In this document: positions 8,548 to 17,600 of the stretch, piece by piece | How positions within the stretch are numbered: position 1 is the stretch's first letter | How the letters are laid out: every line of letters begins with the position of its first letter | Position numbers and translations under genes: made by a program | Notes under the pieces: generated by a model | What the model was told of the DNA's origin: nothing | Seen by the model: only the letters and a program-made list of their open reading frames with translations | The model's database searches: none | NCBI RefSeq assembly: GCF_002813635.1 | Contig: NZ_CP016382.1 | Coordinates: forward strand, 682,001-746,000 | Source of the DNA: Spiribacter roseus | Lineage (GTDB): Bacteria > Pseudomonadota > Gammaproteobacteria > Nitrococcales > Nitrococcaceae | Length of the DNA: 64,000 nt | Direction: 5' to 3'

Positions 8548-8951
8548 CGTTAGAGGGATTGGTCAGAGCGCTGATATTAGCCGCAGCAGCGGCATTTATG
8601 GTGGGTTGCGCTGCTACACAACCCACAATCACCGAATCCCCGCTTCAGAACGTGAACCGAATCGACCTAGAATATCCGATCAACAACCGAGTTGAGGATG
8701 TGAGCCTCAGTGTTCTGAGAGATAAGCCGCTGCCAACGGTCATCGTTGAGGGCAAGGGTGTTCGGTCACGCACGGCCATCGAATGGTCGGCCCAGTGGTA
8801 TCACAGCGACGGGCGGAAAATCGCAGGGCCTAGTACTCGGTTCAGGAGAGTAACAATCAACCCAGGCGTAGCGTTCTCGCTACAAGCAACGGCACCGATT
8901 GACGAGGCTGACGTAGTCCATGTACGGATGCGACAGTCGGACAATATGTGA
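8544..8951 (+). CDS. YcfL-like (DUF1425) lipoprotein
   Basis: A 135-residue lipoprotein with signal LAAAAAFMVGC and lipobox cysteine at about residue 22. The remainder is one beta-sandwich domain of the DUF1425/YcfL type (TAIEWSAQWYHSDGRKI, then a threonine/proline-rich strand). The ATG overlaps the stop of the preceding gene (ATGA), so translation is coupled. In enterobacteria ycfL lies directly upstream of lpoB, and the same order holds here, supporting both identifications. Its molecular role is not known. Confidence 0.78.
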   Translation: MTLEGLVRALILAAAAAFMVGCAATQPTITESPLQNVNRIDLEYPINNRVEDVSLSVLRDKPLPTVIVEGKGVRSRTAIEWSAQWYHSDGRKIAGPSTRFRRVTINPGVAFSLQATAPIDEADVVHVRMRQSDNM

Positions 8952-8961
8952 GGCGCAGAGC

Positions 8962-9594
8962 ATGCATCCTAAGGAATTCTACAAGTTGACATCGAACTTA
9001 ATTGTCGTGGCTGTGGCATCGCTTTTTCTAGCAGGCTGCGTGGCTACAGGAACGAAATATGTGGACACGGCGGACGATCGTGGCGAAGCGGTTATGGCGC
9101 TGGACTACAGAGATTTTCAGCAAGCCGCTGGCGAGATGGTTGAGAGTATGCTTACGTCTGGCGCGGTTGTAGATCCTGACGGCGGGCGTCGCGTGTTGAT
9201 GGTCGGTCGTATCACGAACGACACCATGCAGCGAATTGATACGGACCAACTCCTGCGCCCTATCCGTGCTGATCTGCGCCGGTCAGGCAGAGTGGTGATG
9301 ACGAGTGCCGTTGGTCTCCAAGGTCCAGAAGATGAAAGTAGTATGGCCGTTCGCGAGCTGCGAGACAGTGAGGAGTTCGATCAGCGGACAGTCGCGGGTG
9401 AGGGGCAATTGATTGCACCTGACTCGTCGCTATCCGGATCCATCCTTCAGCGAGTGATAACGATGGACGACGGGAGCGACCAGGTTGAATACTATTTCGA
9501 ACTTGCATTGACGGATATCAAAACCGGCTTAGTTCTGTGGGAAGATCAGCGGCTCGTCGTCAAGCGCGGATCCGGTGACACGGTCTCGTGGTAA
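8962..9594 (+). CDS. lpoB: LpoB-like activator of penicillin-binding protein 1B
   Basis: A 210-residue outer-membrane lipoprotein: signal LIVVAVASLFLAGC, then a CsgG-related alpha-beta domain (RVLMVGRITNDTMQRIDTD, LSGSILQRVI, YYFELALTDIKTGLVLWED). Those motifs are typical of LpoB, which reaches through the periplasm to stimulate PBP1B. The usual proline-rich linker after the lipidated cysteine is short here. I prefer ATG 8,962 because upstream codons in frame do not form a signal peptide. It sits 10 bp after the YcfL-like gene. Since it is in an island, it could be a second copy beside a chromosomal lpoB. Confidence 0.75.
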   Translation: MHPKEFYKLTSNLIVVAVASLFLAGCVATGTKYVDTADDRGEAVMALDYRDFQQAAGEMVESMLTSGAVVDPDGGRRVLMVGRITNDTMQRIDTDQLLRPIRADLRRSGRVVMTSAVGLQGPEDESSMAVRELRDSEEFDQRTVAGEGQLIAPDSSLSGSILQRVITMDDGSDQVEYYFELALTDIKTGLVLWEDQRLVVKRGSGDTVSW

Positions 9595-9616
9595 CCGCAC
9601 AGCAAGGGATTATTCA

Positions 9617-11026
9617 ATGCATTACCTTAATTTAACGGCCTCAGCGCTTGTCTTAATTAGCACCTTGATTGTGGGAATGGCGGGAGCACAGACCGGTGTC
9701 GAAGCTGATTCGGTGGACATATCCGAAACGGAGGTTGGTGGCACCGGGGGCGAGACAGACGAAGTGGCTGCAGCTACTTCTAAACCGGAAAACATTTTCC
9801 CATCCGCCAACGATATCGCCGGCTCAGGCATCCTCCAGGATCGAGATGAGTATCTCTCAGAGAGAGGTTGGTCGCTAGGGATTTATGACAAGAATCCGGG
9901 CGGTAGCTATATTGGATGGGGAACGGCTAATATCGTTACGAGTCCGGAGAGCATAGATTACGGAGGCGCGCGTATCGCTGCGGTGGACGCTGCGATAGCT
10001 GAAGCGATGGGCGATTTTGCGATTTCGAGGGGACTTGACGGAGGCGCAGAGACCATACGCACGGTTTCGCAGGACCCGAATGCGTTACAACGTGCGGAGC
10101 GCGAATCGAACGAGAATTACGCTCAGGCGGTCATTGACCGAGTTGCGAATTTGACAACTGCGCAATTGGACAAGGCTTTAGAGGATCTCGGCGTAGATCC
10201 GGCCCGTCATGCGGATCTCGACTACTCTGAAACGGTTAAGTTAGCGCAAGATCGCGTTCAGCGGGAGATAGTGGGGACGGCATTGGAAAGCTTCCGCGGC
10301 GTGCGGCTTCTCAAGACATTCGAGGAGGAGGACGCTGTCGGCGCGCTTGTCATACACAACGATGGTATGGCGGAAATCGCGAGACGAATCGCGGAGGGAG
10401 ACATCGTTGCGATTGGCGATGGCGTGTCATCCGATGCAGTTGAAAAGATCACCTCCGATCTCACGGCAGAGGAGTTGATTTTTATGCATGGTGTACGTCT
10501 GCTGCGTGACTCGCAGGGCAACCCGGTCATCGTGTCATTTGGACAATCATCCCCGTCGGTCACCCGCGCGGATACCGATCGAGCAATAAATCTGGCAGTG
10601 ACGGCATCAGACAAATCGGCTGTGTTGCGCGCGAACGGAGCAATATCCGACTTTCTTGGCGCGTCCGTAAGGGTTGACGATCAGCTTGACGCCGATGCCG
10701 ATGCGTTCCGCGACGGGACGATAGAAGAGGATGGCACCCTAACTAAAACAGATGGCGCGCGCTTCGTCGAAAATCTCGAGAGCTTCATCAGCCAATCGAG
10801 CGAGATCAATCTCTCCGGGATAACGACCGTTCGATCGTGGCGAGCGAACCACCCTGATACAGGGCATTTGTATGTCGGAGCAGTGAGGATGTGGTCCCCT
10901 GGAACCGAGGCTGCTTTCACCGACAAAGGCCGCGTCCCAACAGAGGAAAGCGCAACGGTGTCGGGGGACCGATCTGTAGAGGTGGAGCGTCGAGAGTCCC
11001 CGGCGTTCGGAACTGAAGACTGGTAG
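9617..11026 (+). CDS. Secreted protein of unknown function in the lpoB-csgG-like operon
   Basis: A 469-residue protein with a cleavable Sec signal (ALVLISTLIVGMAGAQ, cleavage after AGA-Q). The ATG at 9,617 follows AAGGGA. The mature part is acidic and mixed alpha-beta. An early segment (GGARIAAVDAAIAEAMGDFA) resembles the LPP20/FlgT-like helix that collects alanines, and the C-terminal part contains TVRSWRANHPDTGHLYVGAV, as in proteins that pair with CsgG-domain partners. No known enzyme motif is seen. Location between LpoB-like and CsgG-like genes suggests a periplasmic partner of an outer-membrane complex. Confidence 0.65.
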   Translation: MHYLNLTASALVLISTLIVGMAGAQTGVEADSVDISETEVGGTGGETDEVAAATSKPENIFPSANDIAGSGILQDRDEYLSERGWSLGIYDKNPGGSYIGWGTANIVTSPESIDYGGARIAAVDAAIAEAMGDFAISRGLDGGAETIRTVSQDPNALQRAERESNENYAQAVIDRVANLTTAQLDKALEDLGVDPARHADLDYSETVKLAQDRVQREIVGTALESFRGVRLLKTFEEEDAVGALVIHNDGMAEIARRIAEGDIVAIGDGVSSDAVEKITSDLTAEELIFMHGVRLLRDSQGNPVIVSFGQSSPSVTRADTDRAINLAVTASDKSAVLRANGAISDFLGASVRVDDQLDADADAFRDGTIEEDGTLTKTDGARFVENLESFISQSSEINLSGITTVRSWRANHPDTGHLYVGAVRMWSPGTEAAFTDKGRVPTEESATVSGDRSVEVERRESPAFGTEDW

Positions 11027-11031
11027 GTGTG

Positions 11032-12336
11032 ATGTTGCCGAAGGTTTCGATTCAAAGCTTGTTACTGGGCGGTCTGCTCTATTTGCCGACATTAGCGATA
11101 GGCTCTAGTGAGATAGTTTCGGTAGAGGCTATGGGAAGGGGCGCGAACCGCGCGGAAGCAATCAATGCAGCGCTCGTAGAGGCTGTGTCGCGCGTGGAAG
11201 GGATCAACGTCATATCGGAGCGCAAACGCAGCAGTAGCTCTCGCGAGGTAGTGGTTCGCGATGCAAACGGGAGTGAGCGGAAGATTGCGTTTGACCGCAC
11301 TATGAGTGGTTCAGTGAGGACCGCCACTGACGGTCTCGTTGAAAGCTTTCGTATCCTCCAGAACCGTACGCTTGACGGGATGAGTGAAGTCCAGCTCGAA
11401 GTTGACATTGCCAGCTTTGAAGCGCCGGGCAGCGCCACGCATACCACGCGACGAAGGATTGCTGTCTACCCCGTCAGCGCATCCGGGAGTTACACCGTCT
11501 TGGGCAAGAAATTGCCGGCTTCGGTGGTTAGCTCACGTCTCACTCAACGGTTAGTGGAGGCATTCACTGGCACAAGACGCTTCGCCGTTTTGGAACGAAG
11601 TCGCTCGGAGGCGTTAGATACGGAGTTGGAGTTTTTAACCAAGCCTGTGGTGGCGCGGCGCGAGGCAGCACGCATTGGCGAAGCAATAGGGGCGGATTAC
11701 TTAGTTACAGCGCAAGTGACCGATCTAGAAGTGATGCAAAGCCGTCGCACCTTACAGCTTACTTCGGAAGTGGTGCGCGAAATTACTGCGTCGCTCGCCG
11801 TTAACATGCGAATCGTTTCAACCGCGACGCGCCAAATCATGTGGGCAGACACCGTTGCAGTCAATGCGCAGGAGTTGAAAGATTTGGGAGTGGAGGTCGA
11901 ACAGCGGAACCAATCGCTAACGGCGACGCTCCAATTCGTTGCTGCTGAGTTGACCAGTCGTGCGGTAGACGCGATTTATCCCATTCGAATCGCCTCAGTT
12001 ACGGAGGCGGGCGAGATCGTCCTGAATCAGGGAGATAACCGCTTATCACCTGGCGATCGGCTTGATGTCTTTAAGCTCGGCGAGCATGTCACGGATCCGT
12101 ACACGGGCGAGAGTTTAGGTCGAGAGGAGCTGCCGGTTGGTGCTGTAAAGGTTGATCGTGTTACCAGCAAGGTTGCCTACGCTTCACCGGTCGATGCAGA
12201 AAAATGGCCTGGCGAGGGAAGTATATCCGGCGGTTATGTTGTCCGAGGGCAAACTGTGAATCGCGCTTCCGTAGAAATTTCGGAGCTCGTCGGAAATGCG
12301 GCGGATCCAGTCCTCCTGCCGCAAGATGGTCACTAG
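11032..12336 (+). CDS. CsgG/FlgT-like periplasmic or outer-membrane protein
   Basis: A 434-residue protein with a signal (LLLGGLLYLPTLAIGSS). Residues about 25-130 form an LPP20/FlgT-N-like domain (GRGANRAEAINAALVEAVSR). Residues about 140-320 are a CsgG-type domain (RIAVYPVSAS, RLVEAFTGTRRFAVLERSRS, IGADYLVTAQVTDLEV). The C-terminal 100 residues resemble a FlgT-C-like beta domain (GDNRLSPGDRLDVFKLGE). This architecture matches FlgT, the flagellar H-ring protein, but no flagellar genes are near, so a distinct envelope function with the preceding four genes is more likely. A GTG directly precedes the chosen ATG. Confidence 0.72.
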   Translation: MLPKVSIQSLLLGGLLYLPTLAIGSSEIVSVEAMGRGANRAEAINAALVEAVSRVEGINVISERKRSSSSREVVVRDANGSERKIAFDRTMSGSVRTATDGLVESFRILQNRTLDGMSEVQLEVDIASFEAPGSATHTTRRRIAVYPVSASGSYTVLGKKLPASVVSSRLTQRLVEAFTGTRRFAVLERSRSEALDTELEFLTKPVVARREAARIGEAIGADYLVTAQVTDLEVMQSRRTLQLTSEVVREITASLAVNMRIVSTATRQIMWADTVAVNAQELKDLGVEVEQRNQSLTATLQFVAAELTSRAVDAIYPIRIASVTEAGEIVLNQGDNRLSPGDRLDVFKLGEHVTDPYTGESLGREELPVGAVKVDRVTSKVAYASPVDAEKWPGEGSISGGYVVRGQTVNRASVEISELVGNAADPVLLPQDGH

Positions 12337-12669
12337 CGCGATGTGCTATGAACATTGTGGATTATCATAGGAGGGGATCGGCTTTTCGGGGTGCGGAGCT
12401 GAGGCGTTGTCCGATAAACTCTGCGCCTTCTCGGTTGAACGCTTCTATATCACTCACTTGCGTAAAGTGCCTTGGTGTTAGTCCGGTTGGCGTTCGCTGC
12501 TCTGGTGATATGTTGGTCTCCTCACCAACACGTGCTGTTGCCATCACGGGGGGCTAATCGGGGGTCTCGAGGTGGCTCGCTTTTTCATCTAGACGGGTTG
12601 GATCCTCGCGCCGTACGCGAGGCCGCTAGTCATAGCCTCATGCCACAGGTAGCGGATTTTGGAGGTTGC
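12337..12669. other. Intergenic region, nothing recognised
   Basis: About 330 bp between the CsgG-like gene and the beta-barrel gene. No frame is gene-like. It probably holds the promoter of the following gene, but I cannot point to a clear -35/-10 pair. Confidence 0.35.
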
Positions 12670-13206
12670 ATGAAGCGTATTCTATGTATTGCTATTCTGG
12701 GTCTTTCGATTCTCATTGCACCGATCAGAGCCCACGCTGTTGATGATACGTACATGGGTGTTCAGTTCGCTCAAGCGCAACTCAACAAAGACCAGCTCGA
12801 TGAGACATTCGAGCCGTCAGCGATCGTGGGCCGCATTGGAGCATCCGCAACGGAGGGTTTTGTATTCGAAGGCCGAATTGGAACAGGTGTGTCAAATGAC
12901 AGTCGTAAATCAGGCGGACAAGACGTCACTGTGGACGTGAATTACTTAGTCGGCGGATATGGTTTGCTGCGCGGCAATTTCTCAGAGACGCTTTACCCAT
13001 ACGCGATTGCCGGCGCAACAATCGTCGATCTCGAGGTTCCTAACAATCGGGGGCTCAACGGTGAGAAAACGTCGCTTTCCTACGGGGTTGGTTTCGATGC
13101 GCGGGTGAGCCAAGCACTGGGGCTCGGCGTTGAATATATCCGCTATATCAGTCATAACGATTTCGACTTGGATGGGTTATCCATCGGGTTTACTGTTCGA
13201 TATTGA
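12670..13206 (+). CDS. Outer-membrane beta-barrel protein (OmpA/opacity-like)
   Basis: A 178-residue protein with a signal (CIAILGLSILIAPIRAHA) and a barrel of about eight alternating strands, ending in an aromatic C-terminal strand (SIGFTVRY), the usual signal for barrel insertion. Strands such as YPYAIAGATIVDL and SLSYGVGFDARVS and VEYIRYI are typical of the small porin/OMP_b-brl family. The ATG follows GGAGG by 5 bp, which fixes the start although an open frame extends 66 codons upstream. It may serve as the surface component for the neighbouring envelope operon, but it is separately spaced by 330 bp. Confidence 0.75.
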   Translation: MKRILCIAILGLSILIAPIRAHAVDDTYMGVQFAQAQLNKDQLDETFEPSAIVGRIGASATEGFVFEGRIGTGVSNDSRKSGGQDVTVDVNYLVGGYGLLRGNFSETLYPYAIAGATIVDLEVPNNRGLNGEKTSLSYGVGFDARVSQALGLGVEYIRYISHNDFDLDGLSIGFTVRY

Positions 13207-13470
13207 CATGGAATCAGCGAAACACGGGTGGCGTTCGTGTAGAGGCAGCTTGATTGTGTCTAAGCGGGCGTTCCGTAGATACATTTCCGGTAACAACCTC
13301 AAGCGGCCATAGGCTGACCTTGATAATAGAACCCGGGCTTAAGGTTATCGGGCCATATTCCCGAGATCTTAAAGCCGATGGGGGAGCCACCGGTCTTTCC
13401 ACCTTAGCTGCTAGGAGTGCTCTGGCGGATGAGGTCCTTGATACTTACTTTAAAAAAGAATAGAGCCATC
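13207..13470. other. Intergenic region
   Basis: About 260 bp with nothing recognised. The end of this region (13,456-13,465) is A/T-rich and could hold the translation signals of the next gene, though no strong Shine-Dalgarno sequence is seen. Confidence 0.3.
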
Positions 13471-13959
13471 ATGACAAAGATTAGGTGTTTGGTTGCATTG
13501 ATAGCGAGCGTCTTCACGGTGGTTAGTACAAATGGGAGCGCGCAGGGGCCCGTGGCGAGCTCCGAATCCTTCGACTATTACCGTTGCGGTACCTTCCTTC
13601 AGCAACCCCAGGTTGAGTTCTTCTATGGGCTGATTGCGCCTTTAGTGAAAACCTACAATCGACAGGGGGATGTTGATGTTGCAATGGACCAGCCATCCAT
13701 TTCTCAATGTTTTATCAGTCAAGGAACGCGGGGATCGATGTTCGCCGGTGTAGCGTCGATTAATTTTTACATAGACTCAGACCACTTTCGCTGCTCAGTG
13801 AACGGCAATTGCACAGGCAATCGGGCGGGATATCAAGCGTCAGGCATGATGATGGGCGGTGACAAGATTCAACTTACGATAAACACTAACAAGTTTGGCG
13901 ACGCAATTCAGCGGTGTAGAACGAGTGATGGGCGTTCATCCGTTGGGCGCTGTAACTAA
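13471..13959 (+). CDS. Small secreted cysteine-containing protein, unknown
   Basis: A 162-residue protein with a Sec signal (LVALIASVFTVVSTNGSAQ). The mature chain has seven cysteines (in YYRCG, SQCF, FRCSVNGNC, QRCR and GRCN among others), consistent with disulphides in the periplasm or outside. A MMMGGDK stretch is unusual. No family was recognised. The start at 13,471 is chosen because the signal peptide begins there. Confidence 0.5.
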   Translation: MTKIRCLVALIASVFTVVSTNGSAQGPVASSESFDYYRCGTFLQQPQVEFFYGLIAPLVKTYNRQGDVDVAMDQPSISQCFISQGTRGSMFAGVASINFYIDSDHFRCSVNGNCTGNRAGYQASGMMMGGDKIQLTINTNKFGDAIQRCRTSDGRSSVGRCN

Positions 13960-14640
13960 GCAGACCACGTTTGCTCGTCTCCGCCGTCCGCTTGGCACGA
14001 CTTCAGTCTGGCTGTTCTAGCCCGTAGTGCGTTTCACTGCGCGGAAACGGCTAAGAAGCGGACCCCGCCCGATGCCTCGGTAATCAGCGCACTTAACGGC
14101 TTGATGGAAGACTTCTGTCGCTTCCCCTTCTGGAGGCGATTCGGTACGCAAAGCAATCGGGGCCATCGCTGAGGCAACAATGATCGCTGGCGTGCATATC
14201 AGGCAATGCGCCGCAGTCAGTGGCGGCGGGTCGGAGAGCATCGGCCAGATCGCGAAAGCTTGCCGCTCGGAATGCTGGCGGTCGATCAACCATGGCTAGT
14301 TATCGGACTTTATGAGTGATGTGCTGCACCGCGGGCGTCGCTCGCGGATACTCAATGGCATTGAGGAAGGCACTTCGGAGGCGCGGGTGATTGCGATCGA
14401 TACATTGATACTCGTGGCACCGCCCTTTAATGGCCGTCCATGGAAGTCTCCTTCATGAGTGTGTCAAGTCTGCGGGCTCAGAATCTCTCGTCGCTCCCGC
14501 GTGGATCATCTATCGAGAGGTCTCAAGCAGGCTTCATTCAGGCTGGATATATGCGGACGGCTCTGGTGACGCAGTGCGACACAACGCGTCGCGGTACACG
14601 ACTGCCGGCTGTTTAATGCGGCCAAAGTTAAGAGGGTTTT
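13960..14640 (+). pseudogene. Decayed IS3-family (IS407-type) orfB
   Basis: There is no intact gene between the secreted protein and the STAND gene. In one plus-strand frame around 14,070-14,140 the peptide SVISALNGLMEDFCRFPFW resembles the start of an IS407-type integrase domain. In another frame around 14,309-14,410, DFMSDVLHRGRRSRILNGIE and ARVIAIDT match the first catalytic block (DFMSDxL..GRRFRxLNV..AIEID). Stops and shifts separate them. The rest of the transposase is missing or unrecognisable. Confidence 0.55.
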
Positions 14641-14643
14641 ACG

Positions 14644-17600
14644 GTGGAACACTCCCAGCGATGCATCAGAGTCTTTCTGTCTTCGACCTTCCGGGACTTT
14701 TCCGAAGAGAGAGACTTGCTTGTACGCCAGGTCTTCCCAGCGCTCCGGGCGAAGCTGGCCGAGCGCTTTGTTGATTTGGTTGATGTTGATCTGCGCTGGG
14801 GTATTACTGAGGAAGAGGCGGAGCGTGGCGAGGTTTTACCAATCTGTCTATCCGAGATAGATCGCTCTCGGCCGTTCTTCATTGGACTTCTAGGCGAGCG
14901 GTACGGGTGGATTCCTCCATCGAACGCCTATCCTGCCGAAGTGCTCGAGACACAGCCGTGGCTTGAGGAGCATCGGGGCGGTAAGAGCGTTACTGAGTTG
15001 GAGATCCTACACGGCGTGCTCAACAACCCCGATATGGCAGGCCGCGCGCTGTTCTACTTCCGCAGCCCTGCATACGCACAATCGCGAGGCGAGGGCCACT
15101 TACCCGTATCGGCAGAGAACGAGGCGAAACAACAAGCGCTGAAAGCCCGCATTCGGGAGAGCGACTTCCCAGTTGTCGAGGACTATGAGACCCCGCAGGC
15201 GGTCGCCGATCAGATACAGCATGATCTCTGGGAAGCGCTCGATGCAGAATTCCCCGCCGCTGACATACCTGATGCCTTCACTCGAGACCTGCTTCAGCAC
15301 GAAGCCTATGCGGCACCGCGCCGGCGCATCTACCTCGGTGGCGAGCGGTATCTTGATAGCTTAAACCAAGCGCTCAAAGGTGCTACGCAGTGGATCTTGA
15401 TAGAAGGTGAGTCTGGCAGCGGGAAAAGCGCCCTGCTCGCTAACTGGATCGATCAACTCAGCAGCGCCAGTAATGATCTCATCATCCACACCCACTTCCT
15501 TGGGGCAAATCCAAGTGCTGCTGATCCGGTGGCGCTTGTACGCCGGCTCATCGAACGGATCCGGCGAGAGACCGACACCGATGAGGAACCGGCGTCTGAT
15601 CCAGACACACTACTCGATGCGCTACCGGAGTGGCTCGCCAGAGCAAGTGCCTGGGCCGAGCTTAACAACAAGCGCTTTCTAATCGTACTGGACTCGCTGA
15701 ATGGGTTGGCGGACCGACGTGAGCTTCGATGGTTCCCCAGCATGATGCCGCTGCGCGTCCACTGCGTTGTCTCCACACTACCCGGTGAGGTGCGTGAGCG
15801 CCTCGATGACAAAGCACAGTGGCACCGGATCCAAGTTGAACGACTAGACCGCAAAACCACCCGTCAGGTCTTTGTCGCCTACCTGAGCCTATTTAACAAA
15901 ACGCTGCCCAAACCACTCATCGATCAGGTGATGGAACATCCTCTGGTCACGAACCCGCTTTTCCTGCTCACGCTCGCCGAAGAGCTCCGGCTGTTCGGAG
16001 AACATGAACGGCTCAGCGAGCAACTTTGCTATTATCAAGAGAGCAAGACCGTTGATGATCTGTTCGAGCGGGTCCTGGCCCGGGTCGAGGCTGACCACGG
16101 AGCCGCTGTCATCCGGCACATCATGACCGCCTTGTGGGCGGCCCGCGGGGGCATGCGAGAAGAAGAGCTACTCGCCTACACCGGCCTCGCTCCAATGAAG
16201 TGGGCCTACATCCGGCATGCCTTAGGTCCAGCGCTCATAGAAACAACCGGCCGCTACGTCTTCGCTCATGACTATCTGCGCATTGCCGTCTCGGATCGCT
16301 ACATGGCCGGCAACAATCATCTCGAAGATGAAGGTCAGAGCGAGCAAGCATTAAAATTACGAAAACAGGCACATATCTGGCTAGGCGAGTGGTTCGAGGC
16401 GAATGCCTTCCAGAATGACCAAGGGGCTGTCACCGACGCCCGCGCCGCTGAGGAGATCCCTTATCAGTGGCAGCAGGCGAAGCAGTGGGAGCGCCTTGCA
16501 GATGCCCTCGCTACTCTTGACCTTTTTATGGCCCATACCGAGCACAGGGAGGGTTATGAGTTACTCAGCTACTGGCTCGCTATCGAAGCGAATACTAGAG
16601 AAACGCTTGAGGTGACTTATGAGCATGCCTGGAAAAAATGGAACCTTGATGAAAGTACAGAGGAAGCTGGCGATGTTGCTACACGGCTAAGACGTTGCCT
16701 TAGTGTGGGTGGCCGCTACACAGAGTTTGCGACAACCATGGCTAGACTAGCACTAAGCCTTGTTACCTCACGTTATGGAGAGCAAAGCCTTGAGACAGTC
16801 TCTTGTTTGAACAATTTGGCCACGCTATTACAAGAGCGCGGTGATCTCAACTCTGCAGAGTCGACGCAACGACGCGTAATTGCTTTACTTGAAAATAGGC
16901 GTCACTCCAATCCCCTCGCCTATCTTATGTCACTGAATAATCTTGGCTCGTTGCTCTGGCGTAAGGGCGAATTTCACGAGGCTGAACGACTTTACCGAGA
17001 AGCACTTGAGCTAGCCGTAGAGAACCAAGCAAGACACCTTTACTCCAAAGCGACAACACTCAATAATTTGGCTGCTCTTTTGAGAGACCGAGGAGAGCTC
17101 ACTGACGCTCATAGACTGGCGTCAGAAGCCTTGGCGATTAGCGAGCACTGCTATGGAGAGCATCATCCCAAAACTGGAACTAATCTCAATAACCTTGGCG
17201 TTCTCCTGAAAGACCTCGGCAACTACGAAGCGGCTGAACGCTGTTATAGAAAAGCGCTTAGTGTCCGTACAAAAACTCTGGGTCCAGCTCACCCCGAAAC
17301 AAGCACAAGCCTCAACAATCTTGCTGAATTCCTGCAAGACCGTGGCAACCTAAAGGATGCCGAAACCCTTTACAGAAGAGCAATTACGATCCGAGAAAAC
17401 ACTTTCGGTCCCGAGCACTTCCAAACCGCAATGATCTTGAGCAACTTAGCTTCGTTACTTCGTGACACCGGTGATTTGGAGTCGGCGGAGCGCTTGATAA
17501 AGAAAACCATTCACATTTACAAGACCAACTTTGGAAATAATCATCATCAAACCGGGCTGAGCTTAAATAGCTTGGCAGTTGTTCTTCAAGAGCTTAAAAA

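Noticed and set aside
11032-12336. Flagellar FlgT for the CsgG-domain gene
   Set aside because: Architecture is similar, but no flagellar genes are in the window; called only CsgG/FlgT-like.
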